Assembly (NCBI RefSeq): GCF_001632775.1
Contig: NZ_CP015249.1
Location: 2,646,686-2,710,685, forward strand
Source: Dokdonella koreensis DS-123
GTDB lineage: Bacteria > Pseudomonadota > Gammaproteobacteria > Xanthomonadales > Rhodanobacteraceae
Length of the DNA stretch: 64,000 nucleotides
Reading direction: 5' to 3'
Shown: positions 28,073 to 36,960 of the stretch, in pieces
Layout of the letters: every line of letters starts with the position of its first letter
How positions within the stretch are numbered: the first letter of the stretch is position 1
Made by a program: the position numbers and the translations under genes
The notes under the pieces: generated by a model
Told to the model about the DNA's origin: nothing
Database searches by the model: none
What the model saw: the letters and a program-made list of their open reading frames with translations, nothing else

Positions 28073-30954
28073 CCAAGGACTACAAGAGCACCATCAACCT
28101 GCCGAAGACCGACTTCGCGATGAAGGCGGACCTGGCCAAGCGCGAGCCGGCGATGCTGGCCGAGTGGTACGCGAGCGAGCGCTACCAGGCAATCCAGCGC
28201 CACACGGCCGGGCGCGAGCGGGCCTTCATCCTGCACGACGGCCCGCCGTACGCGAACGGCGTGATCCACATCGGCCACGCCGTCAACAAGGTGCTCAAGG
28301 ACGTCGTCGTCAAGTCCAAGCTGATGGCGGGCTACCGGTCGCCGTACGTCCCGGGCTGGGACTGCCACGGCCTGCCGATCGAGATCGCCGTGGAGAAGGA
28401 GGTCGGCAAGGTCGGCCAGAAGGTGGACGCGGCAACGTTCCGCCAGAAGTGCCGCGAGTACGCCGCCAAGCAGATCGACCTGCAGCGCGCGGACTTCAAG
28501 CGGCTGGGCATCCTCGGCGACTGGGACCATCCGTATCGCACGATGGATGCGCGCTTCGAGGCCGACATGCTGCGCGCCCTGGCCAGGATCTACGCCAACG
28601 GCCACGTCACGCGCGGCTTCAAGCCGGTGCATTGGTGCTTCGACTGCGGCTCGGCGCTGGCGGAGGCCGAGATCGAGTATGCCGACAAGACCTCTCCGGC
28701 GATCGACGTCGCCTACGACGCGGTCGATCCGCAGGCGCTCGCGAAACGGTTCGGCGTGACGGTCGACGAAGCGACCCTCGTCGCCGTGCCGATCTGGACC
28801 ACGACGCCGTGGACACTGCCGGCCAGCCTGGCCGTTTCGCTCGGCCCCGAGCTCGAGTACGTGCTGGTCGAGGGGCCGGCGCGCGAGGGCAAGCGCGTGC
28901 TGCTGGTGATCGCCGCCGCCCTCGCGGAAAAGGCGCTCGCGCGCTATGGGATCGACGGCGTCGCACTGCCGGCAGGCAGCCGCACGGCGATCGGCGCGGA
29001 CCTGGAGCTGACCGCCCTGCACCACCCGTTCTACGACCGGCAGGTGCCGATCCTGGTCGGCGCTCACGTCAGCGCCGAGGACGGCACCGGCGCGGTCCAC
29101 ACCGCGCCCGGCCACGGCGTCGAGGACTTCGCGGTCGGGCAGGCCTACGGCCTGATCGACCGCTACAGCGCAGCGGAACTCAATCCGGTCGGCGGCAACG
29201 GCGTCTACCTGCCCGGCACGCCGCTGTTCGAGGGGCAGTTCATCTGGAAGGCGAACGACGCGATCGTCGAGCTGCTGCGCGGCAACGGCCACCTGCTCGC
29301 GTTCGCCAGGTTCGAGCACAGCTACCCGCACTGCTGGCGCCACAAGACGCCGGTCGCGTTCCGCGCGACGCCGCAGTGGTTCATGAGCATGGAGAAGGAA
29401 GGCCTGCGCGCCACCGCCCTGGAGGCGATCAAGGCGGTGCGCTGGATCCCGGCCTGGGGCGAGGAGCGCATCACCGGCATGATCGCCGGCCGGCCCGACT
29501 GGTGCATCTCGCGCCAGCGCACCTGGGGCGTGCCGATCGCGCTGTTCGTCGAGAAGAGCACGCAGCTGCCGCATCCGCGCAGCGTCGAGCTGTTCGAGCA
29601 GGTCGCGCAGCGCGTCGAGAAGGACGGCATCGACGCCTGGGCCGCGCTCGATGCCCGCGAGCTCCTCGGCGAGGACGCCGAGCGCTACGAGAAGGTCGGC
29701 GACGTCCTGGACGTGTGGTTCGACTCGGGCGTGACGCACTACGCCGTGCTCGACCAGCGTCCCGAGCTGGCGCACGGCCCCGACGACCGCATCATGTACC
29801 TGGAAGGCTCGGACCAGCACCGCGGCTGGTTCCACTCCTCGCTGCTGACGGCATCGGCGATGCACGGTCGCGCGCCGTACGACGAGGTGCTGACGCACGG
29901 CTTCACGGTCGACCAGCACGGCCGCAAGATGTCCAAGTCGCTCGGCAACGTGATCGCGCCGCAGAAGGTCGTCGATACGCTCGGCGCCGACGTGCTGCGC
30001 CTGTGGGTGGCTTCGACCGACTACCGCAACGAGATCGCCGTCTCCGACGAGATCCTGAAGCGCGTTTCCGATGCCTATCGCCGCATCCGCAACACCGCCC
30101 GCTTCCTGCTCGGCAACCTCGACGGCTTCGATCCGGCCCGGCACCTGCTGCCGGTGGAAGGCTGCCTGCTGCTGGACCAGTGGGCGGTGCAGCAGGCGCA
30201 CGACGTGCAGACCGCCGTGATCGCCGCCTACGAGCGCTACGACTATCCGGAGATCGTGCAGCGCGTGCAGAACTTCTGCACGAACGAGCTGGGTTCGCTG
30301 TACCTGGACATCACCAAGGACCGGCTCTACACGATGCCGACCGACAGCCACGGCCGGCGCAGCGCGCAGAGCGCGATGTTCCGCATCCTCGAGGCACTGG
30401 TGCGCTGGCTCGCCCCGCTGACCAGCTTCACCGCCGAGGAGATCTGGCAGCACCTGCCGGCCGCTGCCGGCGGCAGCGCGCGCGGCGCGTCGGTGTTCTT
30501 CGAGACCTGGTACGAAGGCCTCGCGCCGATGCAGGCCTCGCCGGAGCGCCGCCGTTTCTGGGCCGACCTGCTGGCGATCCGCGGCACCGTCTCCAAGGTG
30601 CTGGAGGGCATGCGCAACGACGGCGCGATCGGCGCCTCGCTGCAGGCCGAGGTGACGCTGCACCTCGACGCCGCGACGCGCGCCCGCTACGCCGACACGG
30701 CCGCCGAGCTGCGCTTCTTCTTCATCACCTCGGAACTGGTCCTGGCCGACCTGGATACCCGGCCCGCCGACGCGGTGCGCGTGGAGATCGACGAGGGCGA
30801 GGCCTGGGTCGTCGCCCGGCCGAGCGCAGCGGCCAAGTGCGTGCGCTGCTGGCACTACCGGGCGGACGTGGGCGGCACGGCCGACGATCCGGAGCTGTGC
30901 GGGCGCTGCGTCGAGAACGTCGCCGGTGCCGGCGAGGTACGGCAGTGGTTCTGA
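28069..30954 (+). CDS. ileS: Isoleucyl-tRNA synthetase
   Basis: The 961-residue class I synthetase charges tRNA-Ile with editing of Val. Class I motifs are HIGH in [15 protein letters not shown] and KMSKS in [15 protein letters not shown]. The CP1 editing domain contains [12 protein letters not shown] and [16 protein letters not shown]. The C-terminal zinc module is [12 protein letters not shown]...CGRC. Start is the GTG overlapping the ribF stop, giving [16 protein letters not shown], the family N-terminus. Length is slightly above the E. coli protein (938). No mupirocin-resistant (eukaryote-like) features are seen. Confidence 0.98.
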   Translation: MTKDYKSTINLPKTDFAMKADLAKREPAMLAEWYASERYQAIQRHTAGRERAFILHDGPPYANGVIHIGHAVNKVLKDVVVKSKLMAGYRSPYVPGWDCHGLPIEIAVEKEVGKVGQKVDAATFRQKCREYAAKQIDLQRADFKRLGILGDWDHPYRTMDARFEADMLRALARIYANGHVTRGFKPVHWCFDCGSALAEAEIEYADKTSPAIDVAYDAVDPQALAKRFGVTVDEATLVAVPIWTTTPWTLPASLAVSLGPELEYVLVEGPAREGKRVLLVIAAALAEKALARYGIDGVALPAGSRTAIGADLELTALHHPFYDRQVPILVGAHVSAEDGTGAVHTAPGHGVEDFAVGQAYGLIDRYSAAELNPVGGNGVYLPGTPLFEGQFIWKANDAIVELLRGNGHLLAFARFEHSYPHCWRHKTPVAFRATPQWFMSMEKEGLRATALEAIKAVRWIPAWGEERITGMIAGRPDWCISRQRTWGVPIALFVEKSTQLPHPRSVELFEQVAQRVEKDGIDAWAALDARELLGEDAERYEKVGDVLDVWFDSGVTHYAVLDQRPELAHGPDDRIMYLEGSDQHRGWFHSSLLTASAMHGRAPYDEVLTHGFTVDQHGRKMSKSLGNVIAPQKVVDTLGADVLRLWVASTDYRNEIAVSDEILKRVSDAYRRIRNTARFLLGNLDGFDPARHLLPVEGCLLLDQWAVQQAHDVQTAVIAAYERYDYPEIVQRVQNFCTNELGSLYLDITKDRLYTMPTDSHGRRSAQSAMFRILEALVRWLAPLTSFTAEEIWQHLPAAAGGSARGASVFFETWYEGLAPMQASPERRRFWADLLAIRGTVSKVLEGMRNDGAIGASLQAEVTLHLDAATRARYADTAAELRFFFITSELVLADLDTRPADAVRVEIDEGEAWVVARPSAAAKCVRCWHYRADVGGTADDPELCGRCVENVAGAGEVRQWF

Positions 30955-31035
30955 AGCCCGGGCGCCGCCGACCGGCCGTCGGCGGTACCGGCGGCGGACG
31001 CCGGCATCCACCGGCAATCCGGCGCGACGACGGTG

Positions 31036-31064
31036 TTGTCCACGGCACGCCGAGTGTCTATACT
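31036..31064 (+). promoter_or_regulatory. Promoter of the tRNA-Thr/tRNA-Val operon
   Basis: TTGTCC (31036-31041) and TATACT (31059-31064) are 17 bp apart. They are followed by a GC-rich discriminator (GCGCGG), as expected for a stringently controlled stable-RNA promoter. The mature tRNA-Thr begins 14 bp after the -10. Confidence 0.75.
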
Positions 31065-31078
31065 GCGCGGCCCCGCGG

Positions 31079-31154
<76 letters not shown>

Positions 31155-31155
31155 T

Positions 31156-31230
31156 GGGCGGTTAGCTCAGCGGTAGAGCACTGCCTTCACACGGCAGGTG
31201 TCGCAGGTTCGATCCCTGCACCGCCCACCA
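31156..31230 (+). tRNA. tRNA-Val (anticodon CAC)
   Basis: The acceptor GGGCGGT pairs with ACCGCCC and encoded ACCA follows. The anticodon loop TTCACAC on the stem CTGCC/GGCAG gives anticodon CAC for codon GTG. The T loop is TTCGATC. It is 75 nt long. A strong terminator lies 41 bp downstream. A CAC isoacceptor suits this GC-rich codon usage. Confidence 0.97.
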
Positions 31231-31271
31231 TCCAATCAAGCACTTAGCGATTCGGATAGATGCGCGTACGG

Positions 31272-31305
31272 AAAACCGCCCTGGGCAACCGGGCGGTTTT
31301 TTCGT
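31272..31305 (+). terminator. Terminator of the tRNA operon
   Basis: The stem AAAACCGCCC / GGGCGGTTTT encloses a nine-base loop and ends in six T. It lies about 40 bp after tRNA-Val. Confidence 0.9.
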
Positions 31306-31860
31306 TTCTGCCATCGAGCCGCCCCGCAGGCGGCAGCGCCATCCGTTCGCGCTGACGAATGACCCGCGTGCATTCACCGCCTCACGCGCGGCTCCCTCGG
31401 TGCCCCACGGGCATCGTGGGCCACGCGACACATGGTCGGCGCAGTGCGATCGACGGACGCACGGCGCGCAGAATCGGCATGCGACCAGCCAGCCGTGATC
31501 TGGCGCTCTTCTCCGGACGCTCGGACGCGATTGACCCTCGCAAACCGGGATACGCGAAGACGAGGACGACGTCGGAGGCAAGCAACGGCCCGCCGTTCGG
31601 AGCAAGACCGACCCGGTCGACGCGCTCCCGCGACCCGACCACGTTCCGCTTCGGCGCCTGCCGATTGAATCGCGCCGTGCGGGAGGCGTCGAGCTCATTG
31701 CTCACGATGCCCGCATGGTCCCCGTGGCGAGATCCGCCACGGCATCCTCGGGCTCACGCCGGGGACGCAGGCGAAATTGCGACGAGACCGACGATCCGGC
31801 GAACTGTGGGAAAATCAAACGCATCGGCCGAGAGGCCGCCCATAGCGCGAAAACGGGAGC
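31306..31860. other. 555-bp intergenic stretch with no gene recognised
   Basis: Between the tRNA terminator and the regulator gene no open frame has family-like sequence or codon use. Frames that are open here give Arg/Pro-rich translations without homology signals, as expected by chance at this GC content. The last 60 bp before 31861 are AT-richer (GGGAAAATCAAAC) and probably hold the regulator promoter, but no clear -35/-10 pair was found. Confidence 0.6.
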
Positions 31861-34335
31861 ATGGCACAGGCGTTCAGGCACTATCGTTTCGGCCGGTTCA
31901 TGCTGAATCCGCAAGCCCGCCAACTGTTCGAGGACGGGCATCTGGTGACCTTGGCTCCCAAGGTTCTCGATGTCCTGCTGTGGTTGTTCGAACATCGCGA
32001 ACGCGCGGTCGGCCGTGACGAGCTCGGCGCGGCGATCTGGGGCAAGGCGGATTTCACCGACGGGCAGCTCGACCAGCTGATCTGGGGATTGCGACGCGCA
32101 CTCGGCGACAGCGAGCGTGCCGTGATCCGCACGGTGCCGCGTTTCGGCTATCACTGGGTCGCCGATGTCGAGCCGGTGAAGCCGCCCGGCGACGCGGACA
32201 CGGCCCTGGCCGCGTCCGAAGCCGCGGACGTCGACGAGGAGTCTCCCGCCGCTCCTGCGGCGGAGGCGGCCAAGATCCCGGCGGCCGCGAGCGCGACGCG
32301 CCGACTCCCGCGATTCGCGCTCGGCGTTCTCGCGCTGCTGGCGGTGGCCGCAGGTGCGTGGGCGCTGCATTCATGGCATCGCGCGACGCCGCTGGACGCG
32401 GCGACGGCCAAACCGTCCGCAGCGCCCGCGACGGCAGCCTTGGTGGCGGTGCTCCCGGTCGCGATGGATGTCGAGTCGGACAGCCAGTGGGCGTGGCTGC
32501 GCCTGGGCCTGATGGACCTGCTCGCCGCGCGCCTGATCGAAGGCGGTGTCCACGTGGTACCGGCGCAGAACATCGTGGCCCTGATGGGGGGACAGGGCGA
32601 AGCCCTTCCGAGTGCGGAAAAGATTCGCGAGGTCACCGGGGCGACGATCGTCATCGCACCGTCGATCCATCGCGGCAGCGACGGCTGGCTGTTGCGGCTG
32701 GAGCTCGGCGGCCTGGAAGGAGCCCGCGAGATCGAGGTCCGCCAGGCCGAGCCGACCGCTACGGCGCGCCAGGCAGCCGATCGCGTGCTGGTGATGATGA
32801 ACCGTGCGCCGGTCGCCGGGCGACTCGGCGACGAGCGCGCCGGCGAGGAAGAAGCCGCGCTGCTCATCGATGCAGCCGTCGCCAGCGAGCGCTTCGACGT
32901 CGCGCAGCGGCTCCTGGACGAGGTTCCGCCGGCCCTGCGCGGTGCGCCGCGGGTACGCTTCATGGGCGTCCACGTGCTGCTCGCGCAGGGCAGGACGGCG
33001 GAGGCGCTGGCCGAACTGGAAGCGCTGACCGGGCCCGATTCGGACACGATGGAGGACGTCGAGCTGCGTTCGTCGACCCTGCAGGCCTTGGGCGCGGTGC
33101 TCGTCCGCAGCGGACGTCCCGTGGAGGCGCTGAAGCCCCTCGACGGTGCCGTCGAGGCCGCCCGCAACGGGCATTCCGCGGGCAACTACGGCTCCGCGCT
33201 GCAAAACCGGGCGGCGATGAACGTCCTGCTCGGGCGCTGGCCCGAGGCGGATGCCGACTTCGCCCAGGCGCGCATCACGATGGAGATGATCGGCGACAGC
33301 CTCGGCCTGGCGGAGCTGGATGCGAACGAAGCCGGCGCCCTCATCAAACGGCAGCGCTATGCCGAAGCCACGACGCTGCAGGCCCGGGCGATCGAGCGCC
33401 TCGAGCGTTTTCCGGTCGGGGAGGCTCTGCGAGTGGCCTATGGCAACCAGATCGCCATGGAACTGGACCTGCTCGACACGCAGTCCGCACGCGCAACGGC
33501 GTCCAAGGCCCTGAAAAGCATGGAAGAAGCCACGGACCAGCGGGCCATGTCCTGGCTCGCCGTGCAGGTCAGCCGGGCGGATGCCGCGGCCGGACGCCTG
33601 GGTGAGGCGGAACGACGGCTTCTCGCCGTCAGGGCAGCACTCGACCCGGCGGCACCGGCGGATCGCTATTCGAATGCGCAGCTGGTGCTCGGACAACTGG
33701 CGCTCGGGCGCGGAGACGCCGCCGAAGCGGCACGCCTGGCTGCCTCGGCCGAGGAACTGCGCCCGATGCCGGCTCCGACCGCCGCGCATTTCGCGAAAGT
33801 GCGGTCCGCGGCAGCGCTTCTTCGCGTCCGCGCGCTGCTGGCGCTGCGGAAGTCCGCGGAGGCGAAGGCAGCGTCGCGGGCGTTCTCCCAGTGGGCGGAC
33901 GGGTCCACCCAACCCGACGTCATCACCCATCTCCGGTTGGCGGAGGCGCTGGTGAGCGCTCAGGAAGACGCCCCCGAGGTCGCCGGCCGGCACTTCGACG
34001 CGGCCCTGGACGCCGCTGCGACGGCGGCGCCGGCGAGTCTCGCCGACGTCGCGGTCGCCTACGGCACGCAGTTGCTCGACGCGCATGAGCTCGGACCGGC
34101 GACGCGCGTCATCGGGCGCGTCGCCCGCTGGGCGGAACAGGACTTCGACTGCGCCTTGCTGCAGACCAGGCTCTACCACGCGCTGGGCCAGCCGGAACCG
34201 TGGCGGCGCGCGCTGGCCGCCGCCAAACGACTGGCCGGCGAGCGCGGCATCCCGCCGGCGCTGGCAGTCGCGCCGGCTCCGATCCCGGCGCGCGGGATCG
34301 ACACGTCGATTTCCGGCCGCGCTTCTCCGCGCTGA
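31861..34335 (+). CDS. CadC/ToxR-like membrane transcription regulator with TPR-type C-terminus
   Basis: The 824-residue protein begins with an OmpR-type winged-helix domain (about 5-105: YRFGRFMLNPQARQLFEDG, VLDVLLWLFEHRERAVGRDE, the recognition-helix region QLDQLIWGLRRALGD, and TVPRFGYHW). An Ala/Glu-rich linker and one transmembrane helix (FALGVLALLAVAAGAWALHSW) follow. The outer part starts with a FlgO/TolB-N-like domain (VAVLPVAMDVES, VVPAQNIVALMGG, VTGATIVIAPSI) and ends in ~450 residues of TPR-like helices. This architecture binds DNA in the cytoplasm and senses the periplasm. Two secreted-protein genes follow after 187 bp on the same strand and are candidate targets. Confidence 0.88.
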   Translation: MAQAFRHYRFGRFMLNPQARQLFEDGHLVTLAPKVLDVLLWLFEHRERAVGRDELGAAIWGKADFTDGQLDQLIWGLRRALGDSERAVIRTVPRFGYHWVADVEPVKPPGDADTALAASEAADVDEESPAAPAAEAAKIPAAASATRRLPRFALGVLALLAVAAGAWALHSWHRATPLDAATAKPSAAPATAALVAVLPVAMDVESDSQWAWLRLGLMDLLAARLIEGGVHVVPAQNIVALMGGQGEALPSAEKIREVTGATIVIAPSIHRGSDGWLLRLELGGLEGAREIEVRQAEPTATARQAADRVLVMMNRAPVAGRLGDERAGEEEAALLIDAAVASERFDVAQRLLDEVPPALRGAPRVRFMGVHVLLAQGRTAEALAELEALTGPDSDTMEDVELRSSTLQALGAVLVRSGRPVEALKPLDGAVEAARNGHSAGNYGSALQNRAAMNVLLGRWPEADADFAQARITMEMIGDSLGLAELDANEAGALIKRQRYAEATTLQARAIERLERFPVGEALRVAYGNQIAMELDLLDTQSARATASKALKSMEEATDQRAMSWLAVQVSRADAAAGRLGEAERRLLAVRAALDPAAPADRYSNAQLVLGQLALGRGDAAEAARLAASAEELRPMPAPTAAHFAKVRSAAALLRVRALLALRKSAEAKAASRAFSQWADGSTQPDVITHLRLAEALVSAQEDAPEVAGRHFDAALDAAATAAPASLADVAVAYGTQLLDAHELGPATRVIGRVARWAEQDFDCALLQTRLYHALGQPEPWRRALAAAKRLAGERGIPPALAVAPAPIPARGIDTSISGRASPR

Positions 34336-34522
34336 CCGGCCGCGCCACCGTCGCCCGGATCCGGGCTCCTGGCGGGGCTCATGAGCCTCCCATAAGGCAG
34401 GCCTAAGCCTCCCGATAGGCAGGGCGAATGCGCATGTCGCCCGCTCCCACCATGTTCGTCCCCTGCATCCACCGGACGTCGTGGCTGGCGTCCTCTTTTT
34501 CAGTGTTTCGGGGAATCCTGCA

Positions 34523-36883
34523 ATGAAGCGATTCGTCATACCCCTGCTGGCGGCTTGGGCCGGGCTGGGTCTCCACCCAGCCCGCGCGGCCATCCCGGCC
34601 GTCGACGCAACCGAGGGCGGTGTTCCCGCATCGGCCACCTCCGCCGTCGCTGACTCACCCCTGGCCTGGACGGCCCAGCGCATGCCGACGCCCGGCGACG
34701 GAAGCGAGCTGCGCAACGGCATCGCGATGACGGACGCGGTGGCCATGGTCGGCGACCTCCGCAGGGTCCACGTCTACCGCAAGGAGGACGGCCGCTGGGT
34801 CGAGCGCCAGGTCCTCGATCCCAGCCTCGCCGTCCCACCGGAGGCCTTCTTCTCCTTCGGAGCCGCCATCGCCATTCGCGGTTCGCAAGCCGTGATCGGC
34901 CACGCCCGCGGAAACAACGGCATTGATTTCGCCCCGCCGGATCCGGCCGAGGCGGCCGGGACCGAATCGCAGCCCGCGGCCTACGTCTTCGAGGAGCGCG
35001 CCGGCTCCTGGATCGAAACGGCCCGCCTGACGCCGGACGACGGCGCTCCCGGCTCGTGGGGGCAACGCGGCAACTCGTTCGCGACCAGCCTGGCGATCGA
35101 CGGGACGACCGTCGCGGTCGGCGCGTATTCGCACACCCCCGACACCGATCGCGCCAACCAGGGCGCCGTCTACCTGTTCAGCGACGACGGCAACGGCTGG
35201 CGGCAGACGCAGAAGCTCGTCCCCGACGACGGTCGCGCCGGCGACCAGTTCGGCAATGCCATCGCGTTGCAGGGAGATACCTTGCTTATCGGTGCACGCG
35301 GCGCGACGCGCAACCGCGATTTCCCCTGGCATGGCCTGGTCTACGTGTTCGAGCGCCAGAACGGGGTCTGGACGCAGCGCCAGAAGCTGTATCCGTCGCC
35401 GCTGTCGGCGGCGATCCGGTTCGGCCAGTCGCTGGGGCTGGACGGCGACACCGCGATCGTCGGCGCGCCGCGCGGATTGAGTGGCTACCTGGAATACGGC
35501 GACGCACGCGGTGGCGTCTTCATGCTGCAGCGCAGCCATGGCCTCTGGTCGGTGGCGCAGGCGCTGCCGTCGCTGAACGACAAGGACTACGCGGACTCGC
35601 TCGGCGAGAGTGTCGCCATCGCCGGCGATCTCGCGATCGCCGGCGCCTACCAGACCTTCTACACCGGCGGCCTGACGCAACAGGGCACCGCCTTCGCCTA
35701 TGAGAGGGACGGCGATCGCTGGGTCCGACGCGGCCGGCTGACCTCGCCGGAAGGCATCGACTACGGCTACTTCGGTGTCTGGTTCGCCCTGTCCGGACGA
35801 TCGGCGATCATCGGATCCTTCCCTCCCGGCAGCGTCTTCGCCTTCGAGGCACACAAGCCCGCGACCGCGCACGTGCAGCCCGGCTCGATCTACGCGACCG
35901 TGCCACCAGGCACCAGCGCGCGGCGATCGCTGCGGATCGACAATCCCGGTGACCAGACGCTGCAGTTCGAACTGAACGCAGCGGCAGGTGCGCACGCGGT
36001 GTCGATGCAGCCGCGCGCCCGTTCGGGTTCCGGTCATTCCACGCCATCGGGCGCGACGACGGGCGACGCGCTCGACTTCGCGCTCGACGATGGCGGATAC
36101 GAAGCCAAGCAGTCGTTCAACTTCCAGTACACCGAGCAAGCCGCCATCTGGCTCAATCGCTTCGCGGCGCCGTCCGGCACCGGTGCCTTCACCGTCGACA
36201 GCATCTCGATACTGGTCCCTGCCGAGAACGGCGGATCGCTGGTCGGCCGCCCGATCACCCTGGTCGCTTACTACGACGCGGACGCCGATGGCGACCCGGG
36301 CAACGCCGTGCGGCTCGGCACCGACCACCCGGCAACGATCACCGCCGAGGGGCAGTTCATCACGTTCCCGACCGATTTCCGCGTGCCCGGCGACGGCGCC
36401 GTCTACGTCGGCTTCGAGTCGACCTACGCGCGCGGCGGCATCGCGGAACGGTTCCCGATCGCGCTGGATACGACGGCGCCCGTGCTCGAACACTCCTGGC
36501 TCGCCTCGATGGAAGACGGCGCGCCCAATCTCGAGGACCTCTCCGCCAATCGCGTGCAGATGTACCTCGAGGACTACTCGCGGGAAGTGCGTGCCGGCAA
36601 CGCGATGATCCGCGCGACCGGCAAGGATCCGGCGAACGACTGCATCGATCCCGCCGGCGCGCCGTGGTTCACGCTGACCCCGGCGGCCGGCTCGGTCCCC
36701 GCGGGCGGCTCGGCGACGATCGCGCTGGAACTCGATGGCACCGGACTGGCCGAGGGAACGCACATCGCGCAGCTGTGCGTGGCCAGCAACGATTCCGCGC
36801 GCGCGATGCAGCGCGTGCCGGTCGTGCTGTCGGTCCTGCCCGACGGCGCGATCTTCCGCGACGGTTTCGAGGGCACGCCATGA
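34523..36883 (+). CDS. Secreted FG-GAP-type repeat protein with C-terminal anchor-like motif
   Basis: The 786-residue secreted protein has signal VIPLLAAWAGLGLHPARA. Residues ~60-450 hold about six to seven FG-GAP-like repeats (e.g. FGNAIALQGDTLLIGARG, GLVYVFERQNGVWTQRQKL), which form a beta propeller. A beta-sandwich segment RRSLRIDNPGDQTLQFEL follows, then a module with YDADADGDPGNAVRLG that recurs in the next gene, and an HYDIN/BACON-like segment (AGGSATIALELDGTGLAEGT). It ends IFRDGFEGTP, like other secreted proteins in the window. ATG at 34523 fits the signal peptide. The stop overlaps an ATG of the next frame (ATGA). Function is unknown; it is probably surface or extracellular. Confidence 0.8.
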   Translation: MKRFVIPLLAAWAGLGLHPARAAIPAVDATEGGVPASATSAVADSPLAWTAQRMPTPGDGSELRNGIAMTDAVAMVGDLRRVHVYRKEDGRWVERQVLDPSLAVPPEAFFSFGAAIAIRGSQAVIGHARGNNGIDFAPPDPAEAAGTESQPAAYVFEERAGSWIETARLTPDDGAPGSWGQRGNSFATSLAIDGTTVAVGAYSHTPDTDRANQGAVYLFSDDGNGWRQTQKLVPDDGRAGDQFGNAIALQGDTLLIGARGATRNRDFPWHGLVYVFERQNGVWTQRQKLYPSPLSAAIRFGQSLGLDGDTAIVGAPRGLSGYLEYGDARGGVFMLQRSHGLWSVAQALPSLNDKDYADSLGESVAIAGDLAIAGAYQTFYTGGLTQQGTAFAYERDGDRWVRRGRLTSPEGIDYGYFGVWFALSGRSAIIGSFPPGSVFAFEAHKPATAHVQPGSIYATVPPGTSARRSLRIDNPGDQTLQFELNAAAGAHAVSMQPRARSGSGHSTPSGATTGDALDFALDDGGYEAKQSFNFQYTEQAAIWLNRFAAPSGTGAFTVDSISILVPAENGGSLVGRPITLVAYYDADADGDPGNAVRLGTDHPATITAEGQFITFPTDFRVPGDGAVYVGFESTYARGGIAERFPIALDTTAPVLEHSWLASMEDGAPNLEDLSANRVQMYLEDYSREVRAGNAMIRATGKDPANDCIDPAGAPWFTLTPAAGSVPAGGSATIALELDGTGLAEGTHIAQLCVASNDSARAMQRVPVVLSVLPDGAIFRDGFEGTP

Positions 36884-36960
36884 ACACACCGCGCCACGAC
36901 CTCTCCATGCACTCACGCACGCCGGAACGGCGTGCGGTCATCGCCTGCGGAACATCGCCC

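Noticed and set aside
27730-31017. Long minus-strand open frame opposite ribF and ileS
   Set aside because: Same reason: it mirrors codons of well-identified genes and shows no motif.
31359-32018. Open frame of ~220 codons running into the start of the CadC-like gene
   Set aside because: Translation is Arg/Thr/Pro-rich, has no homology signal and overlaps the regulator in another frame.
36880-36960. Start of the second secreted protein at the ATG overlapping the previous stop
   Set aside because: It would put 27 polar residues before the signal peptide. The ATG at 36961 gives a standard signal sequence, although coupling through the overlap cannot be excluded.
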